DNA of 38,690 nt, taken from positions 1 to 38,690 of the IMG/VR virus record IMGVR_UViG_3300009034_000114, one strand, 5' to 3'. Below the pieces are notes generated by a model. The model was not told the origin of the DNA and made no database searches. It saw only the letters and a list, made by a program, of their open reading frames with translations. This document shows, in pieces, positions 29,847 through 37,115 of the stretch; the first letter of the stretch is position 1; each line of letters opens with the position of its first letter. The DNA is from a virus. The position numbers and the translations under genes were made by a program.

Positions 29847-30578
29847 ATGAAACTCTCAGTTTGTATTTTGACTCAGAATGAGAAGGATTTCTTCCTTAAA
29901 GATTGTATTGAGGAAGCTTTAAAGATAGGAGATGAGATTATAGTAGTTGATGGTGGCTCTAAAGATGCAGAATATATCGCTGATGAGTTTAACTTAAACA
30001 AAAAGATAAAAGTATTTACAAGGAAGTGGTATGATTCATATCAATATACTGACCAGAGGAACTTTGCTATGGAACAGGCAATGGGTGATTATATTTTAAA
30101 CTTGGATGCTGATGAGATTCTTGGAGACTATAAATATATGATAAAACAAGAAATAAAAAGACGACCCCATATTGATTGTTGGGATTTAGAAGGAGTACAT
30201 TTCATTTATCATTTAGGTCTTATTGATGCGACTGAAGAACATCATATTTGGTTGCACAGGATAGTAAAAAACAATGGGAAAATAAAATTCCCACCAATGA
30301 CAATGCATGGATTACCAATAGGAGGGAAGACCAGTGCAATGATTCCTGGAATACAAATATATCACTTAGGATATGTAAGACAATTGAAAAATATAGTAAA
30401 TAAATATAAGAGAAACATGAAAAAACTAGAAATGCACACTCCCCAATATCTCAAATGGTATAAAGATTCTCATTTGTTTGGAACTTACCCAACTGAACCT
30501 TTTTTGAATCCTAGGAAGATATTTCCCTATGACCGAAAGTATCCAGAGAAATTAAAGGAGATGTTTCTATTAAACTGA
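29847..30578 (+). CDS. Glycosyltransferase, GT2-type (GT-A fold)
   Basis: A 243-residue enzyme with the family-2 start LSVCILTQNEKDFFLKDCIEEA, the nucleotide-binding IIVVDGGSKDAE (residues ~31-42), and the metal-binding LNLDADE (Asp-x-Asp, about 86-92). The acceptor half has HHIWLHRIVKNNGKIKF. It resembles the WaaE-like sugar transferases. ATG two bases after the previous stop. Confidence 0.9.
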   Translation: MKLSVCILTQNEKDFFLKDCIEEALKIGDEIIVVDGGSKDAEYIADEFNLNKKIKVFTRKWYDSYQYTDQRNFAMEQAMGDYILNLDADEILGDYKYMIKQEIKRRPHIDCWDLEGVHFIYHLGLIDATEEHHIWLHRIVKNNGKIKFPPMTMHGLPIGGKTSAMIPGIQIYHLGYVRQLKNIVNKYKRNMKKLEMHTPQYLKWYKDSHLFGTYPTEPFLNPRKIFPYDRKYPEKLKEMFLLN

Positions 30579-30583
30579 AAACT

Positions 30584-30838
30584 TTGAAGGATTTAGAAAT
30601 AGAATTAGGAAATTATGATGTAAGTGAGATTAATAATGTCGAAAGAGAAGCACACCAAGTTATAAAATTTAAGGAAAAGATAAGACAAGAAGCAATTAAA
30701 TGGATAAAAGAATTAGAAAAAAGGATATCCAATTATAAAACACCCAAAAATGTTATAAGTGTTCAGTGTGGGGCATGGAAGGAAGTAATTGATTGGATTA
30801 AGGAATTTTTTAACATAACAGAGGAGGACTTAAAATGA
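30584..30838 (+). CDS. Small helical protein in glycan operon
   Basis: An 84-residue acidic/basic helical protein (HQVIKFKEKIRQEAIKWIKELEKRI). The start is uncertain: AAAGGAG near 30554 has no ATG at the usual distance, so ATT 30569, CTG 30575 or TTG 30584 must serve. The stop overlaps the next ATG (AAATGA). A tail with WKEVIDWIKEFFNITEEDLK recalls the conserved C-terminal tails of the early small-gene array. Function unknown. Confidence 0.55.
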   Translation: MKDLEIELGNYDVSEINNVEREAHQVIKFKEKIRQEAIKWIKELEKRISNYKTPKNVISVQCGAWKEVIDWIKEFFNITEEDLK

Positions 30839-31767
30839 GAACAGAATTAGAAAACAAGTTTACAAGTACACCATCTAAAATGTTGCAACATCCATATATA
30901 TTACAAGAAATGATAGACGGAATTTTTAGACCTGTCTCTCTGCAACTTGCTCCTACTGATAAATGCAATTTAAACTGTGCTTATTGTTCTGTTAAAGATA
31001 GAGAAATGAATGAGATAAATCTTGATGATTTGATGATACCTTTACAACAGTTGAGAATATTAGGACTTAAAACAGTGGAAATTACTGGAGGAGGAGACCC
31101 CACCTGTTATAATGATATAGTTGAATTAATCTCACTTTGTAAAGTTGTATTGGGGTTGAAAGTAGGTTTAATTACTAATGGAGTTTTACTAAAAAGTGTA
31201 ATTCTTCAGGAGAATTTAGATAAACTAGAATGGGTTAGAATTTCTCTAAACTTCGACCAAGTGAAAGATATTGACCTAGATGGACTAAAGTTCAAAACAT
31301 TAGGATTTTCATTTGTATGGCAGGATTCTATCAATAGAGGAACACTTGAGAAGATTGATAATTATGCGGAGAAATACAATGCGGAGTATGTCAGGGTGGT
31401 TCCTAACTGCCTTGACACAGAGACGATTGCTAAGCAGAAGAAGGTGGTGCCTGATTTAATCAAGGACTTTCCAAAGTTCTTTTTCCAGACAAAGGAGTAT
31501 ACTCTTCCAGAGAGATGTTGGATGGGATACATAAAACCTTTCCTAAACTCAGACGGATATTTCTATCACTGTTCAGCAAATCCATTGATTGACAGGAAAT
31601 TCAATGAGAATTTTAGAATGGGACATATGAGTGAGGTTAACAAAATCTGGGAGAATCCTAAGCCATTTGACACACAACACTGTCAGGATGGAAAGTGCTT
31701 CTTTAAGGCGCATAATGATTTGATAGAAAACCTATTGATAAAACATAAACATGGTGATTTTATATGA
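30835..31767 (+). CDS. Radical SAM enzyme
   Basis: A 310-residue enzyme with the Cys-x3-Cys-x2-Cys cluster motif CNLNCAYC (Cys44, 48, 51), the glycine-rich ITGGGDPT (AdoMet binding) and the barrel strand LKVGLITNGVLL. A C-terminal cysteine group (CWMGYIKPFLNSDGYFYHC and HCQDGKC) resembles SPASM/twitch extensions that hold a second iron-sulfur cluster. It would start a 5'-deoxyadenosyl radical reaction on an unknown substrate; the neighbours suggest sugar or peptide modification. Oxygen-sensitive chemistry fits an anaerobic host (inference). Confidence 0.88.
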   Translation: MRTELENKFTSTPSKMLQHPYILQEMIDGIFRPVSLQLAPTDKCNLNCAYCSVKDREMNEINLDDLMIPLQQLRILGLKTVEITGGGDPTCYNDIVELISLCKVVLGLKVGLITNGVLLKSVILQENLDKLEWVRISLNFDQVKDIDLDGLKFKTLGFSFVWQDSINRGTLEKIDNYAEKYNAEYVRVVPNCLDTETIAKQKKVVPDLIKDFPKFFFQTKEYTLPERCWMGYIKPFLNSDGYFYHCSANPLIDRKFNENFRMGHMSEVNKIWENPKPFDTQHCQDGKCFFKAHNDLIENLLIKHKHGDFI

Positions 31768-32447
31768 AATTTGAAAAGGATTATTTTATAGATTCAAGCA
31801 CAAGCAACTATAGAAATTATCCAAAAAAGATTTTTAGAAATCAAGTGGAGGAGTTAGTAAATTATTTTGGCTTGAAGAAGTCCGACAGAATACTAGATTA
31901 TGGATGCGCCTGTGGAGGACTGTTGAAGGAATTTAAAGAAAGAGGATTTAGAAATATAAAGGGAACAGATATATCACACTGGGCTATTGATTTTGGAAAA
32001 AGGAACTTTGAACTAGAAAATGAACTCGAATATTACAATAGGAATCTTTTGTCAGAGAACATGGATTATATATTCTTCCTTGATGTTCTTGAGCATATTC
32101 CCCTTTTTGAGACAATGTTCCTGCTTGAGATATTACAGAAAAGTCCACCAAGTAAATATATTTTAGTTAGAGTTCCAGTAACAAGAAGAGAAGGAGATGA
32201 TTATTTCTTAGATGTAAGCAAGAATGATAAAACACACATCCAGAGACATAATAAGAAATGGTGGATAAAGTTGTTTGAAAAGTATAATTTTAAACTTACT
32301 GATAAGCCCCACCTTAGTTCAATTTATGACTCCATGGGGGTATTTGTAGGGGTGTTTAGATATGAGGATAAGTATACACGTAGCAACGAAGAACAGGGCA
32401 GGGGAACTCTTTGGACTTCTGACGTCCTTGTTACTTCAGTCGCATAA
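31764..32447 (+). CDS. Class I SAM-dependent methyltransferase
   Basis: A 227-residue protein with motif I ILDYGCACGGLLKEF (residues ~43-57), the acidic GTDIS after strand 2, and IFFLDVLEHIP (motif IV region), as in small-molecule and sugar methyltransferases. It overlaps the radical SAM gene by four bases and the next gene by 86 bases. The last ~28 residues are coded inside that overlap and do not look conserved, so the original stop has probably been lost. Probably methylates a glycan intermediate. Confidence 0.85.
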   Translation: MKFEKDYFIDSSTSNYRNYPKKIFRNQVEELVNYFGLKKSDRILDYGCACGGLLKEFKERGFRNIKGTDISHWAIDFGKRNFELENELEYYNRNLLSENMDYIFFLDVLEHIPLFETMFLLEILQKSPPSKYILVRVPVTRREGDDYFLDVSKNDKTHIQRHNKKWWIKLFEKYNFKLTDKPHLSSIYDSMGVFVGVFRYEDKYTRSNEEQGRGTLWTSDVLVTSVA

Positions 32448-33180
32448 GGAATGGGATTTAATATTAGTAGACTCATCAAATCCAGCAACAACAGACTGGA
32501 AGTATAATTCAGATATCATAGGAAGGATTAAACTCGGTGGGCACAGATACAAATATGTTAGAGACGACACTAATAAAGGAGTGGCTCATAGTAGAAACGT
32601 GGCAATCAAAGAGGACGACTTCAATGATGTTTGTATAAGAATAGATGATGACAGTATTTTGGATATAGACTATATTAAGAACCTTGCGAGCACGTATGAG
32701 AAGAAAACTAAGGAAGGAATAAAAGTAGGAGGAATAGGTGGGGTTGTTCCTCTTCTAGGTGCACCAGTCTGGGAGAGAAACTCTAAAGATATAAAGATGC
32801 TCAATGAAGTTAAATTTAATATAGAAGGAACAGAATTTACACTTGGAGATGAAGGAGCTTTCACTTACTATCCAAATGTTATTGTAGAAAGCCATCATCT
32901 AAGAAGTAGCTTTCTGTTTTCAAAGAAAGCAGCTTTTGAAGGGGGATTACATCCAGAGTATTATGGAATGACAGGATTTAGAGAAGAAACAGATTTCTGT
33001 TTGAGAATGTTAATGAAGGGATATAAATTCTTCACAGATACCTCTGCAATCTGTTGGCATCAGATGGCTCCAAGTGGGGGAGTGAGAACAAAAGATTATA
33101 GAGAACAAGTCAGAAGATGTGATGAACATTTTAAGAAATTAGTTATTAAATGGAGGAAAAATGGAAGGTTGAAACTATGA
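32362..33180 (+). CDS. Glycosyltransferase, GT2-type
   Basis: A 272-residue enzyme: RISIHVATKNRAGELFGLLTSLLLQSHKEWDLILVDSS at the start, GVAHSRNVAI, the Asp-x-Asp metal motif RIDDDS (about 92-97), and the acceptor part HPEYYGMTGFREETDFCLRMLMKGYKF with the family's ED/ET-x-D base region. Start at ATG 32362, inside the methyltransferase gene. Its stop overlaps the ATG of the following broken gene (ATGA). Confidence 0.9.
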   Translation: MRISIHVATKNRAGELFGLLTSLLLQSHKEWDLILVDSSNPATTDWKYNSDIIGRIKLGGHRYKYVRDDTNKGVAHSRNVAIKEDDFNDVCIRIDDDSILDIDYIKNLASTYEKKTKEGIKVGGIGGVVPLLGAPVWERNSKDIKMLNEVKFNIEGTEFTLGDEGAFTYYPNVIVESHHLRSSFLFSKKAAFEGGLHPEYYGMTGFREETDFCLRMLMKGYKFFTDTSAICWHQMAPSGGVRTKDYREQVRRCDEHFKKLVIKWRKNGRLKL

Positions 33181-33372
33181 AAATTAACTTTTGGGGAACT
33201 GTTATGGGCAACAGCGGTTAAGATTACGCTTTTCCACAAGTAAGGCGTCACCTTTCTTCTGTTAAGCACGGGTTTATTCATTTCCCATACCTCCGCAGAT
33301 GCTGTCCATACTAAAAATCTAGCGGAAGCTACCGCAAGGAAGGCAGATGTTAGTATACAAGTATCTGGCAGA
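33177..33372 (+). pseudogene. Displaced N-terminal part of the last glycosyltransferase
   Basis: From ATG 33177 the frame reads MKINFWGTVMGNSG, a typical GT4 start, then TAA (33219-33221), then continues coding-like as DYAFPQVRRHLSSVKHGFIHF. Around 33280-33300 the plausible reading passes to the frame of the next ORF (HTSADAVHTKNLAEATARKADVSIQV). So one stop and one +1 frame change separate the start from the main ORF at 33373. This is either decay or a bypass/recoding arrangement: the stop follows a glycine GGT codon, as in T4 gene 60, but no matched landing codon is convincing. Confidence 0.65.
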
Positions 33373-34353
33373 ATGCCTAACAATTGGATTGATTATGTAA
33401 CCCCACTCTTGGAGGATTGTATTAAAAAGCCACCACATAAAGGAGCACCAATGGTGGCAATAACTGTTCCTCCTATGTGGGACTATTTCTCTGGAGAGTG
33501 TGAACCTTTCTATGGATTTGGTGTATTTGAGGGAGACAGAGTTCCTCAGCAATGGCAGAGAATAGCTGAGAAGGAGTTTGTTAAATGTGTATTAGTTCCT
33601 TCTAATCATACTAAAGATGCTTGGATAAATGCTGGGACTAAGAAAAGAGTGGAAATTGTTCCTCACGGTTATAATCATGAGGTTTTTGTCTCAGAAGGAA
33701 ACAAACTAGACCATCCAGATTTAAAAGATGATAAATTCAAAGTCGGTTTTGTAGGTGGATGGAAGGACGGAGTCAATGACAGAAAAGGACTTGATATTCT
33801 CTTAAGAGCATTTTGTGAGGAGTTCAAACCTGAAGAAAAAATCAGTTTACATTGTAAGATAAATATGGCTTATCAATCAAAGGATATAATCTTAAATAAC
33901 GTAGAATCTTTGAAACTACCTCCTAAAGATAAAAGACCTAAGATTAGTCTTTATATGAATGAATGGCCTGAAGAGTTAATGGCTCAGTTCTACAGAACTT
34001 TAGATGTTATGACCATTCCTACAAAAGCTGATGCGTTCTGTATGCCTTTCCTAGAATCTCTAGCTTGTGGAACTACAGTGATTGCTCCTCCCTTTGGAGG
34101 TCAGGCAGATGTCGTGAATGACAAGAACAGTTGGTTAATGGAGATAGAGAAATATGTTCCAGCTACTGGAGGAATTATGTATGAAGAGAGTAAATGGGCT
34201 ATCCCTAGTAAGGAAGATTTACGTAAAAAACTAAGGTATTGCTTTGATAATCAGGAGGAAGTCAAGAAGAAAGGAAAGGAAGGTATCAGAGTTAAGGATT
34301 CTTGGACATGGGACCATTCTGCTGACAAGTTAATTAAGATACTAATCTCCTAG
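33373..34353 (+). CDS. Glycosyltransferase, GT4-type, N-terminus cut off
   Basis: A 326-residue ORF that opens in mid-domain: the same frame is coding-like from about 33280. The remaining part has WQRIAEKEFVKCVLVPSNHTKDAWINAG, KVGFVGGWKDGVNDRKGLDILLRAF and the donor site DAFCMPFLESLACGTTVIAPPFGG with the E-x7-E-like spacing. ATG 33373 has no ribosome binding site. Without the first ~65 residues the N-terminal Rossmann domain is incomplete, so activity is doubtful unless recoding restores it. Last gene of the glycan operon. Confidence 0.75.
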   Translation: MPNNWIDYVTPLLEDCIKKPPHKGAPMVAITVPPMWDYFSGECEPFYGFGVFEGDRVPQQWQRIAEKEFVKCVLVPSNHTKDAWINAGTKKRVEIVPHGYNHEVFVSEGNKLDHPDLKDDKFKVGFVGGWKDGVNDRKGLDILLRAFCEEFKPEEKISLHCKINMAYQSKDIILNNVESLKLPPKDKRPKISLYMNEWPEELMAQFYRTLDVMTIPTKADAFCMPFLESLACGTTVIAPPFGGQADVVNDKNSWLMEIEKYVPATGGIMYEESKWAIPSKEDLRKKLRYCFDNQEEVKKKGKEGIRVKDSWTWDHSADKLIKILIS

Positions 34354-34507
34354 TTCTACTAATTAGTGTAAGATATAGGACATTTAGGGACATTTATTAA
34401 TTAGTGTAATAATACTGGAATATTGCTTAGTGATACCCCCCATAGTTTTTGTATTCATGAAAAAAAAGCAAAGTATTATAAACAAAACTGCAATAAATAT
34501 ACATATA
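34354..34507. other. AT-rich intergenic region with palindromic boxes and short direct repeats
   Basis: No gene supported. ACTAATTAGT (34358-34367) is a perfect 10-bp palindrome, and TTAATTAGTG recurs at 34397-34406; both continue with TAA. GGACATTTA occurs twice (34378-34386 and 34389-34397). Similar boxes lie at 4091-4097 and 35105-35114. The region could hold an operator cluster, the 3' control region of the glycan operon, or an iteron-like origin; the sequence does not decide. Confidence 0.45.
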
Positions 34508-34526
34508 AAAACAAAACAACAATAAG
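34504..34526 (-). terminator. T-rich terminator of the - strand RNA
   Basis: On the - strand the sequence becomes TTATTGTTGTTTTGTTTTTA, a T-rich run of the kind that ends archaeal transcripts, just after the last pairing elements of the RNA candidate. Confidence 0.5.
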
Positions 34527-34830
34527 ACTGGTGATAACCTTCTTGGTGTTGTTTGGTTTTTTGTTGAAGAGTCTCTTTTGGGTGAAGTACCTCCCTTGGG
34601 TTTCGAGAGACATTCGTTCAGTCCGAGGTGGCAGGACTTGACTGAAACCTGTCCCTCCAGAGTTTTCTTACAATCAATTGGTCCCTACACTAGGTTCTAC
34701 GTAGTCCGTATCAGTCACTTGTGATAATAACTTCTTTTATGTTCCCTCAGTTTCATCAGGCTACTAGATAGACACGGTTGTCAAGTCAACCCTACGGAAA
34801 GAGCTGTGATACTTCCGACCAAATCTGTAT
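34508..34830 (-). ncRNA. Candidate novel structured RNA, about 320 nt
   Basis: A - strand stretch of higher G+C than its flanks, with a TATA box upstream (34851-34860) and a T-rich run downstream. No credible ORF on either strand. Helices seen: CGGAA/TTCCG (34817-34813 with 34799-34795), GGTTG/CAACC (34791-34776), GTCTCT/AGAGAC (34611-34606 with 34576-34571) enclosing GGT/ACC. In the centre GAGG..CAGG (34657-34648) pairs with CCTG..CCTC (34635-34625), and interleaved TTCAGTC (34646-34640) with GACTGAA (34623-34617). The joining loops look too short for both at once, so this is a switch or a strained pseudoknot. It does not match tRNA, SRP, or RNase P cores that I know. Confidence 0.55.
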
Positions 34831-34850
34831 AGTGATATATAAGAACCATA

Positions 34851-34860
34851 ATTTAAATAC
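34851..34860 (-). promoter_or_regulatory. TATA box of the - strand RNA
   Basis: GTATTTAAAT read on the - strand, in a short AT-rich gap between the RNA and the end of the - strand zinc-finger gene. A second box (TTATATAT, about 34835-34842) lies just downstream, so the 5' end of the RNA could be near 34830 or 34812. Confidence 0.5.
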
Positions 34861-34899
34861 TTAGACTTCCTTAATTTAATCCAGTGCAACACTCAGGAT

Positions 34900-35106
34900 T
34901 CAACCCCTTTTTCTTCTTTGTTTAATTCTTTTAATCATTTTTTTATCAACAGGATAGAAACTAATTTTTTCAGTAACATGGTGTTTTGTGGTTGTATGAT
35001 TAGAAATTTTATCTTGGGGAACTATTTCCCCGCAGGATTCACATCGGTAGTTCAACATGGAACATAAATTAGGTTCTAACCCGTATATATACGTTGTCTT
35101 TTGCAC
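34900..35106 (-). CDS. Small C2H2-type zinc-finger protein
   Basis: A 68-residue protein and the only - strand gene I support. It has CESCGEIVPQDKISNHTTTKHH (Cys22, Cys25, His37, His42/43), a single classical-type finger, and a Lys/Arg-rich C-terminus. The listed start is GTG 35106; ATG 35058 (MLNYRCESCG) is a serious alternative, because a TATA box (TATATATA, about 35083-35092) lies ~29 bp before it, which would give a leaderless 52-residue protein. A DNA-binding regulator role is inference, supported by its place beside the divergent control region. Confidence 0.65.
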   Translation of the reverse strand: MQKTTYIYGLEPNLCSMLNYRCESCGEIVPQDKISNHTTTKHHVTEKISFYPVDKKMIKRIKQRRKRG

Positions 35107-35192
35107 TAATTAGTAAAACGCTATCAGTCAGACAGCAAGCTTTATATACTTGAATAGCTTATTATATCTTATAATAAAATATTATAAGGGGG
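35105..35192. promoter_or_regulatory. Divergent control region with shared TATA and palindromic box
   Basis: CTTTATATACTT (35140-35151) reads as a TATA box in both directions: TTTATATA for the + strand operon at 35202 and AGTATATAAAG for the - strand gene. ACTAATTAGT (35105-35114), identical to 34358-34367, covers the - strand start. AAGGGGG (35186-35192) is the ribosome binding site of the + gene. One factor could switch both directions. Confidence 0.6.
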
Positions 35193-35201
35193 CACAAGAA
35201 A

Positions 35202-35408
35202 ATGACAGAGAATAAATACGAGAAAGCTAAAAGACTAAATGTTAATGAAACCACATCAATCGGCACAAGGACGTTTGAAGTGGATGGAGATAGTGGAACA
35301 TATGAGATTATGATAGAAGCGCATTGTGGTTGTCCTTTTGGGGATTATCATAGGGGATACTGTTCACACATACTGGCTGTTTTAAAAAGTTTAACAATGG
35401 AGGAATAA
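35202..35408 (+). CDS. SWIM-type zinc-finger protein
   Basis: A 68-residue protein with the SWIM signature Cys-x-Cys ... Cys-x-His: HCGCPFGDYHRGYCSHILAV (residues ~42-61), preceded by strands that fit the SWIM core. SWIM domains bind DNA or proteins. First gene of the early operon behind a TATA box and AAGGGGG. Confidence 0.75.
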   Translation: MTENKYEKAKRLNVNETTSIGTRTFEVDGDSGTYEIMIEAHCGCPFGDYHRGYCSHILAVLKSLTMEE

Positions 35409-35410
35409 AA

Positions 35411-35557
35411 ATGACTAGATATATTGTATTTGATAAGAAAGGAATAATACACGAAAGTAATTCCTACGAAAATGCTCTTGAGGAATTTGAAGAAACGAAA
35501 CCTGGTGAATTTGAAGGAGATTTAATTTTTGTCCAAGAAATTGCTAGAAGAATATAA
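35411..35557 (+). CDS. Small alpha/beta protein
   Basis: A 48-residue ORF, ATG 35411 behind GGAGG (35399-35403). MTRYIVFDKKGIIHESNSYENALEEFEET forms a strand-hairpin-helix. Unrecognised, but tightly packed in the operon and well placed relative to its ribosome binding site. Confidence 0.6.
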   Translation: MTRYIVFDKKGIIHESNSYENALEEFEETKPGEFEGDLIFVQEIARRI

Positions 35558-35569
35558 GGGGGAATAGAA

Positions 35570-35680
35570 ATGAGTATGTATAAATGGATGGCTTATAATA
35601 CAGAAGATAGATACCCAATAGATGATATAGAGTTTAAACCAGAGGAGATTCTAAAAGAGGAGTTGGAAAGATGGAAGTAA
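35570..35680 (+). CDS. Microprotein of unknown function
   Basis: A 36-residue ORF behind AAGGGGGAATAG. Aromatic N-terminus (MSMYKWMAYN) and a short acidic helix at the C-terminus (PEEILKEELERWK). Overlaps the next ATG by ten bases. Confidence 0.5.
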   Translation: MSMYKWMAYNTEDRYPIDDIEFKPEEILKEELERWK

Positions 35681-35910
35681 GGATTGTTAGTTTTAAAGAG
35701 TGGGAAAGTTGTCCTAAGAAAATACTATCAGCAGAACATTGGATTCCAAAACATAAAATTAAAGAATGCGGGGGTAAAATAGATGAGATAATTGATGCCT
35801 TTGCAGATAGCTTAGGTGGAGACGAAGGGCAGTTGATACGTGCAAACTGGAAGGACTGCGTAGATGAGAATAGATTAAGAAAAGAACTTAAAGAAATTTT
35901 AGGGAAGTGA
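35671..35910 (+). CDS. Small protein of unknown function
   Basis: A 79-residue protein with ribosome binding site GAGGAG about ten bases upstream. It has two or three cysteines (WESCPKKI, KECGGK, KDCVD) and ends in LRKELKEILGK, close to the tail style of the array proteins. Unrecognised. Confidence 0.6.
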   Translation: MEVRIVSFKEWESCPKKILSAEHWIPKHKIKECGGKIDEIIDAFADSLGGDEGQLIRANWKDCVDENRLRKELKEILGK

Positions 35911-35914
35911 TATA

Positions 35915-36031
35915 ATGGGTTGGTGGACATTAAAGACAACAGTAAAAATAAATGACGTTGATAGAGAACATATAGCAAAAATGATAATAGAAGGATATAC
36001 ACAAGGGGAGATAGTTAATGAAGAAACCTAA
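35915..36031 (+). CDS. Microprotein of unknown function
   Basis: A 38-residue ORF behind GAAGTGA. The sequence WWTLKTTVKINDVDREHIAKMIIEGYTQGEIV has a strand and a helix typical of small DNA- or protein-binding units. Its stop lies inside the next gene, whose ATG at 36018 follows GGGGAG. Confidence 0.5.
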   Translation: MGWWTLKTTVKINDVDREHIAKMIIEGYTQGEIVNEET

Positions 36032-36206
36032 ATCCAAGTTAATTTTATATCCATCTGAAAGTCTGTGGAATGAGTTCAAAAAAGCTGTTCCAAGAGACCA
36101 GACCTTACATGATGGAGTCATAGATGCTATTAAAGAATACATTAAAAAGAGAAAATCAAAGCTTAAGATTGTTAAACAAGGATTTTTTGGTGGTGGACAT
36201 GGTTAA
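36018..36206 (+). CDS. Ribbon-helix-helix-like protein
   Basis: A 62-residue protein: KLILYPSESLWNEFKKAVPRDQTLHDGVIDAIKEYIKKRK has the strand, helix, turn, helix layout of RHH repressors, followed by a basic Gly-rich tail. Start ATG 36018 behind GGGGAG. A second RHH candidate lies at 37116. Confidence 0.65.
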   Translation: MKKPKSKLILYPSESLWNEFKKAVPRDQTLHDGVIDAIKEYIKKRKSKLKIVKQGFFGGGHG

Positions 36207-36615
36207 ATTAAAAGAACCTTGTTGGCATGGAGACTGTTTAGAAAAATGTTTTGCCAAAGGATTATGTAAAAGACATTATCATAGGATAAGAGAAAGGTCA
36301 CGTAAAGAATATCACAAAAACTATCATAAGGGATATTATGAGAAGAACAAAGAGAGAATCAAAGAGAACACAAAAGAATATAAGAATAATAACAAAAGCA
36401 GAGTTAAAAAATGGAGTGATAAATATTATAATAAAAAGAGAGAAGAAGAAGCTAAAAGAATAGATTCTAAAACCAAGGAGGCAATCCAAAAATTGTCTGT
36501 TTGGCTTATGAGAAAGAAATATCCTATAAAAAGGATAAAGTGCAAGATAGCAAGAAGGTACAAAGTTCCTTTTATACTCATAGATAATATAATAGAAAAG
36601 GAGGTAATTAAGTGA
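36199..36615 (+). CDS. Zinc-finger protein with basic helical body
   Basis: A 138-residue protein; start ATG 36199 behind GGTGG (the frame is open upstream, but there it only overlaps the RHH gene). The head CWHGDCLEKCFAKGLCKRHYHRIRERSR is the Cys-x4-Cys ... GLC-x2-HY zinc finger of many small viral DNA-binding proteins; the 1107 gene has a reduced form. A long Lys/Tyr/Asn-rich helix and a C-terminal (KLSVWLMRKKYPIKRIKCKIARRYKV) possible helix-turn-helix follow. Likely binds DNA. Confidence 0.7.
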   Translation: MVKLKEPCWHGDCLEKCFAKGLCKRHYHRIRERSRKEYHKNYHKGYYEKNKERIKENTKEYKNNNKSRVKKWSDKYYNKKREEEAKRIDSKTKEAIQKLSVWLMRKKYPIKRIKCKIARRYKVPFILIDNIIEKEVIK

Positions 36616-37115
36616 ATGATATTGTAGAACTAAGAGGAATATTCACAGGATATAAACCAAAGGAAGGAAAAAGACCGCAGAAGTTCACATTGGACTGTGA
36701 AGGAACTGATGTGGTTATATCGGACTGGGGTGACTTAATACCAGAACGAATTAAGGACGCACCACCAGAAGAGGTTGTTATGAAAGTCAAAGCTGAGAAG
36801 AAAATTAACAAACAGTTCACAAACTTTTACTTCAATAGTTTGGAGGAATACAAACCACTTACAGGAAAACCAAAGATTGAAGAAACAGATATAATTTCAG
36901 CTGATAAGATTAAAATAAAACCTAAGATAACACCAACAGACGAAGAGGTTGATGAATTAGTTAAAGACATGCATGGATGGTATGAGGAAAGCTTTGATTT
37001 TATAACAAAATTATTAGAAAAACACCATCAAGCAGATATTGACCCAGAACCATTTGCAGCAATGATAGCAACAGTCTTCATACAAAGATGTAGAATAGAA
37101 TCAAGGAGGTATTAG
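36612..37115 (+). CDS. OB-fold-like protein, possible single-strand DNA binder
   Basis: A 167-residue protein, GTG 36612 behind GGAGG. Residues 1-80 alternate strands in an OB-like order (VELRGIFTGYKPKEGKRPQKFTLDCEGTDVVISDWG ... EEVVMKVKAEKKINKQFTNFYFNSLEEY), as in replication-associated nucleic-acid binders. The second half is an acidic helical tail. The best candidate for a viral replication accessory here, but assigned by pattern only. Confidence 0.5.
   Translation: MNDIVELRGIFTGYKPKEGKRPQKFTLDCEGTDVVISDWGDLIPERIKDAPPEEVVMKVKAEKKINKQFTNFYFNSLEEYKPLTGKPKIEETDIISADKIKIKPKITPTDEEVDELVKDMHGWYEESFDFITKLLEKHHQADIDPEPFAAMIATVFIQRCRIESRRY

Noticed and set aside
33216-33372. T4 gene-60-type translational bypass as the explanation for the broken glycosyltransferase
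   Set aside because: A glycine codon before the stop fits, but I see no matching landing codon in the right frame nor a take-off hairpin; simple mutation is more economical.
34423-34641. A 72-residue + strand ORF across the 34.4-34.6 kb region
   Set aside because: No ribosome binding site, odd composition, and it runs through the paired segments of the RNA candidate; it ends in an Arg/Gly-rich tail with no domain-like pattern.
34740-34770. Hammerhead ribozyme or C/D-box RNA suggested by CTGATGA and CTGA on the - strand
   Set aside because: The conserved GAAA and cleavage-site elements of a hammerhead are absent, and the two box motifs are only two bases apart in the wrong arrangement.
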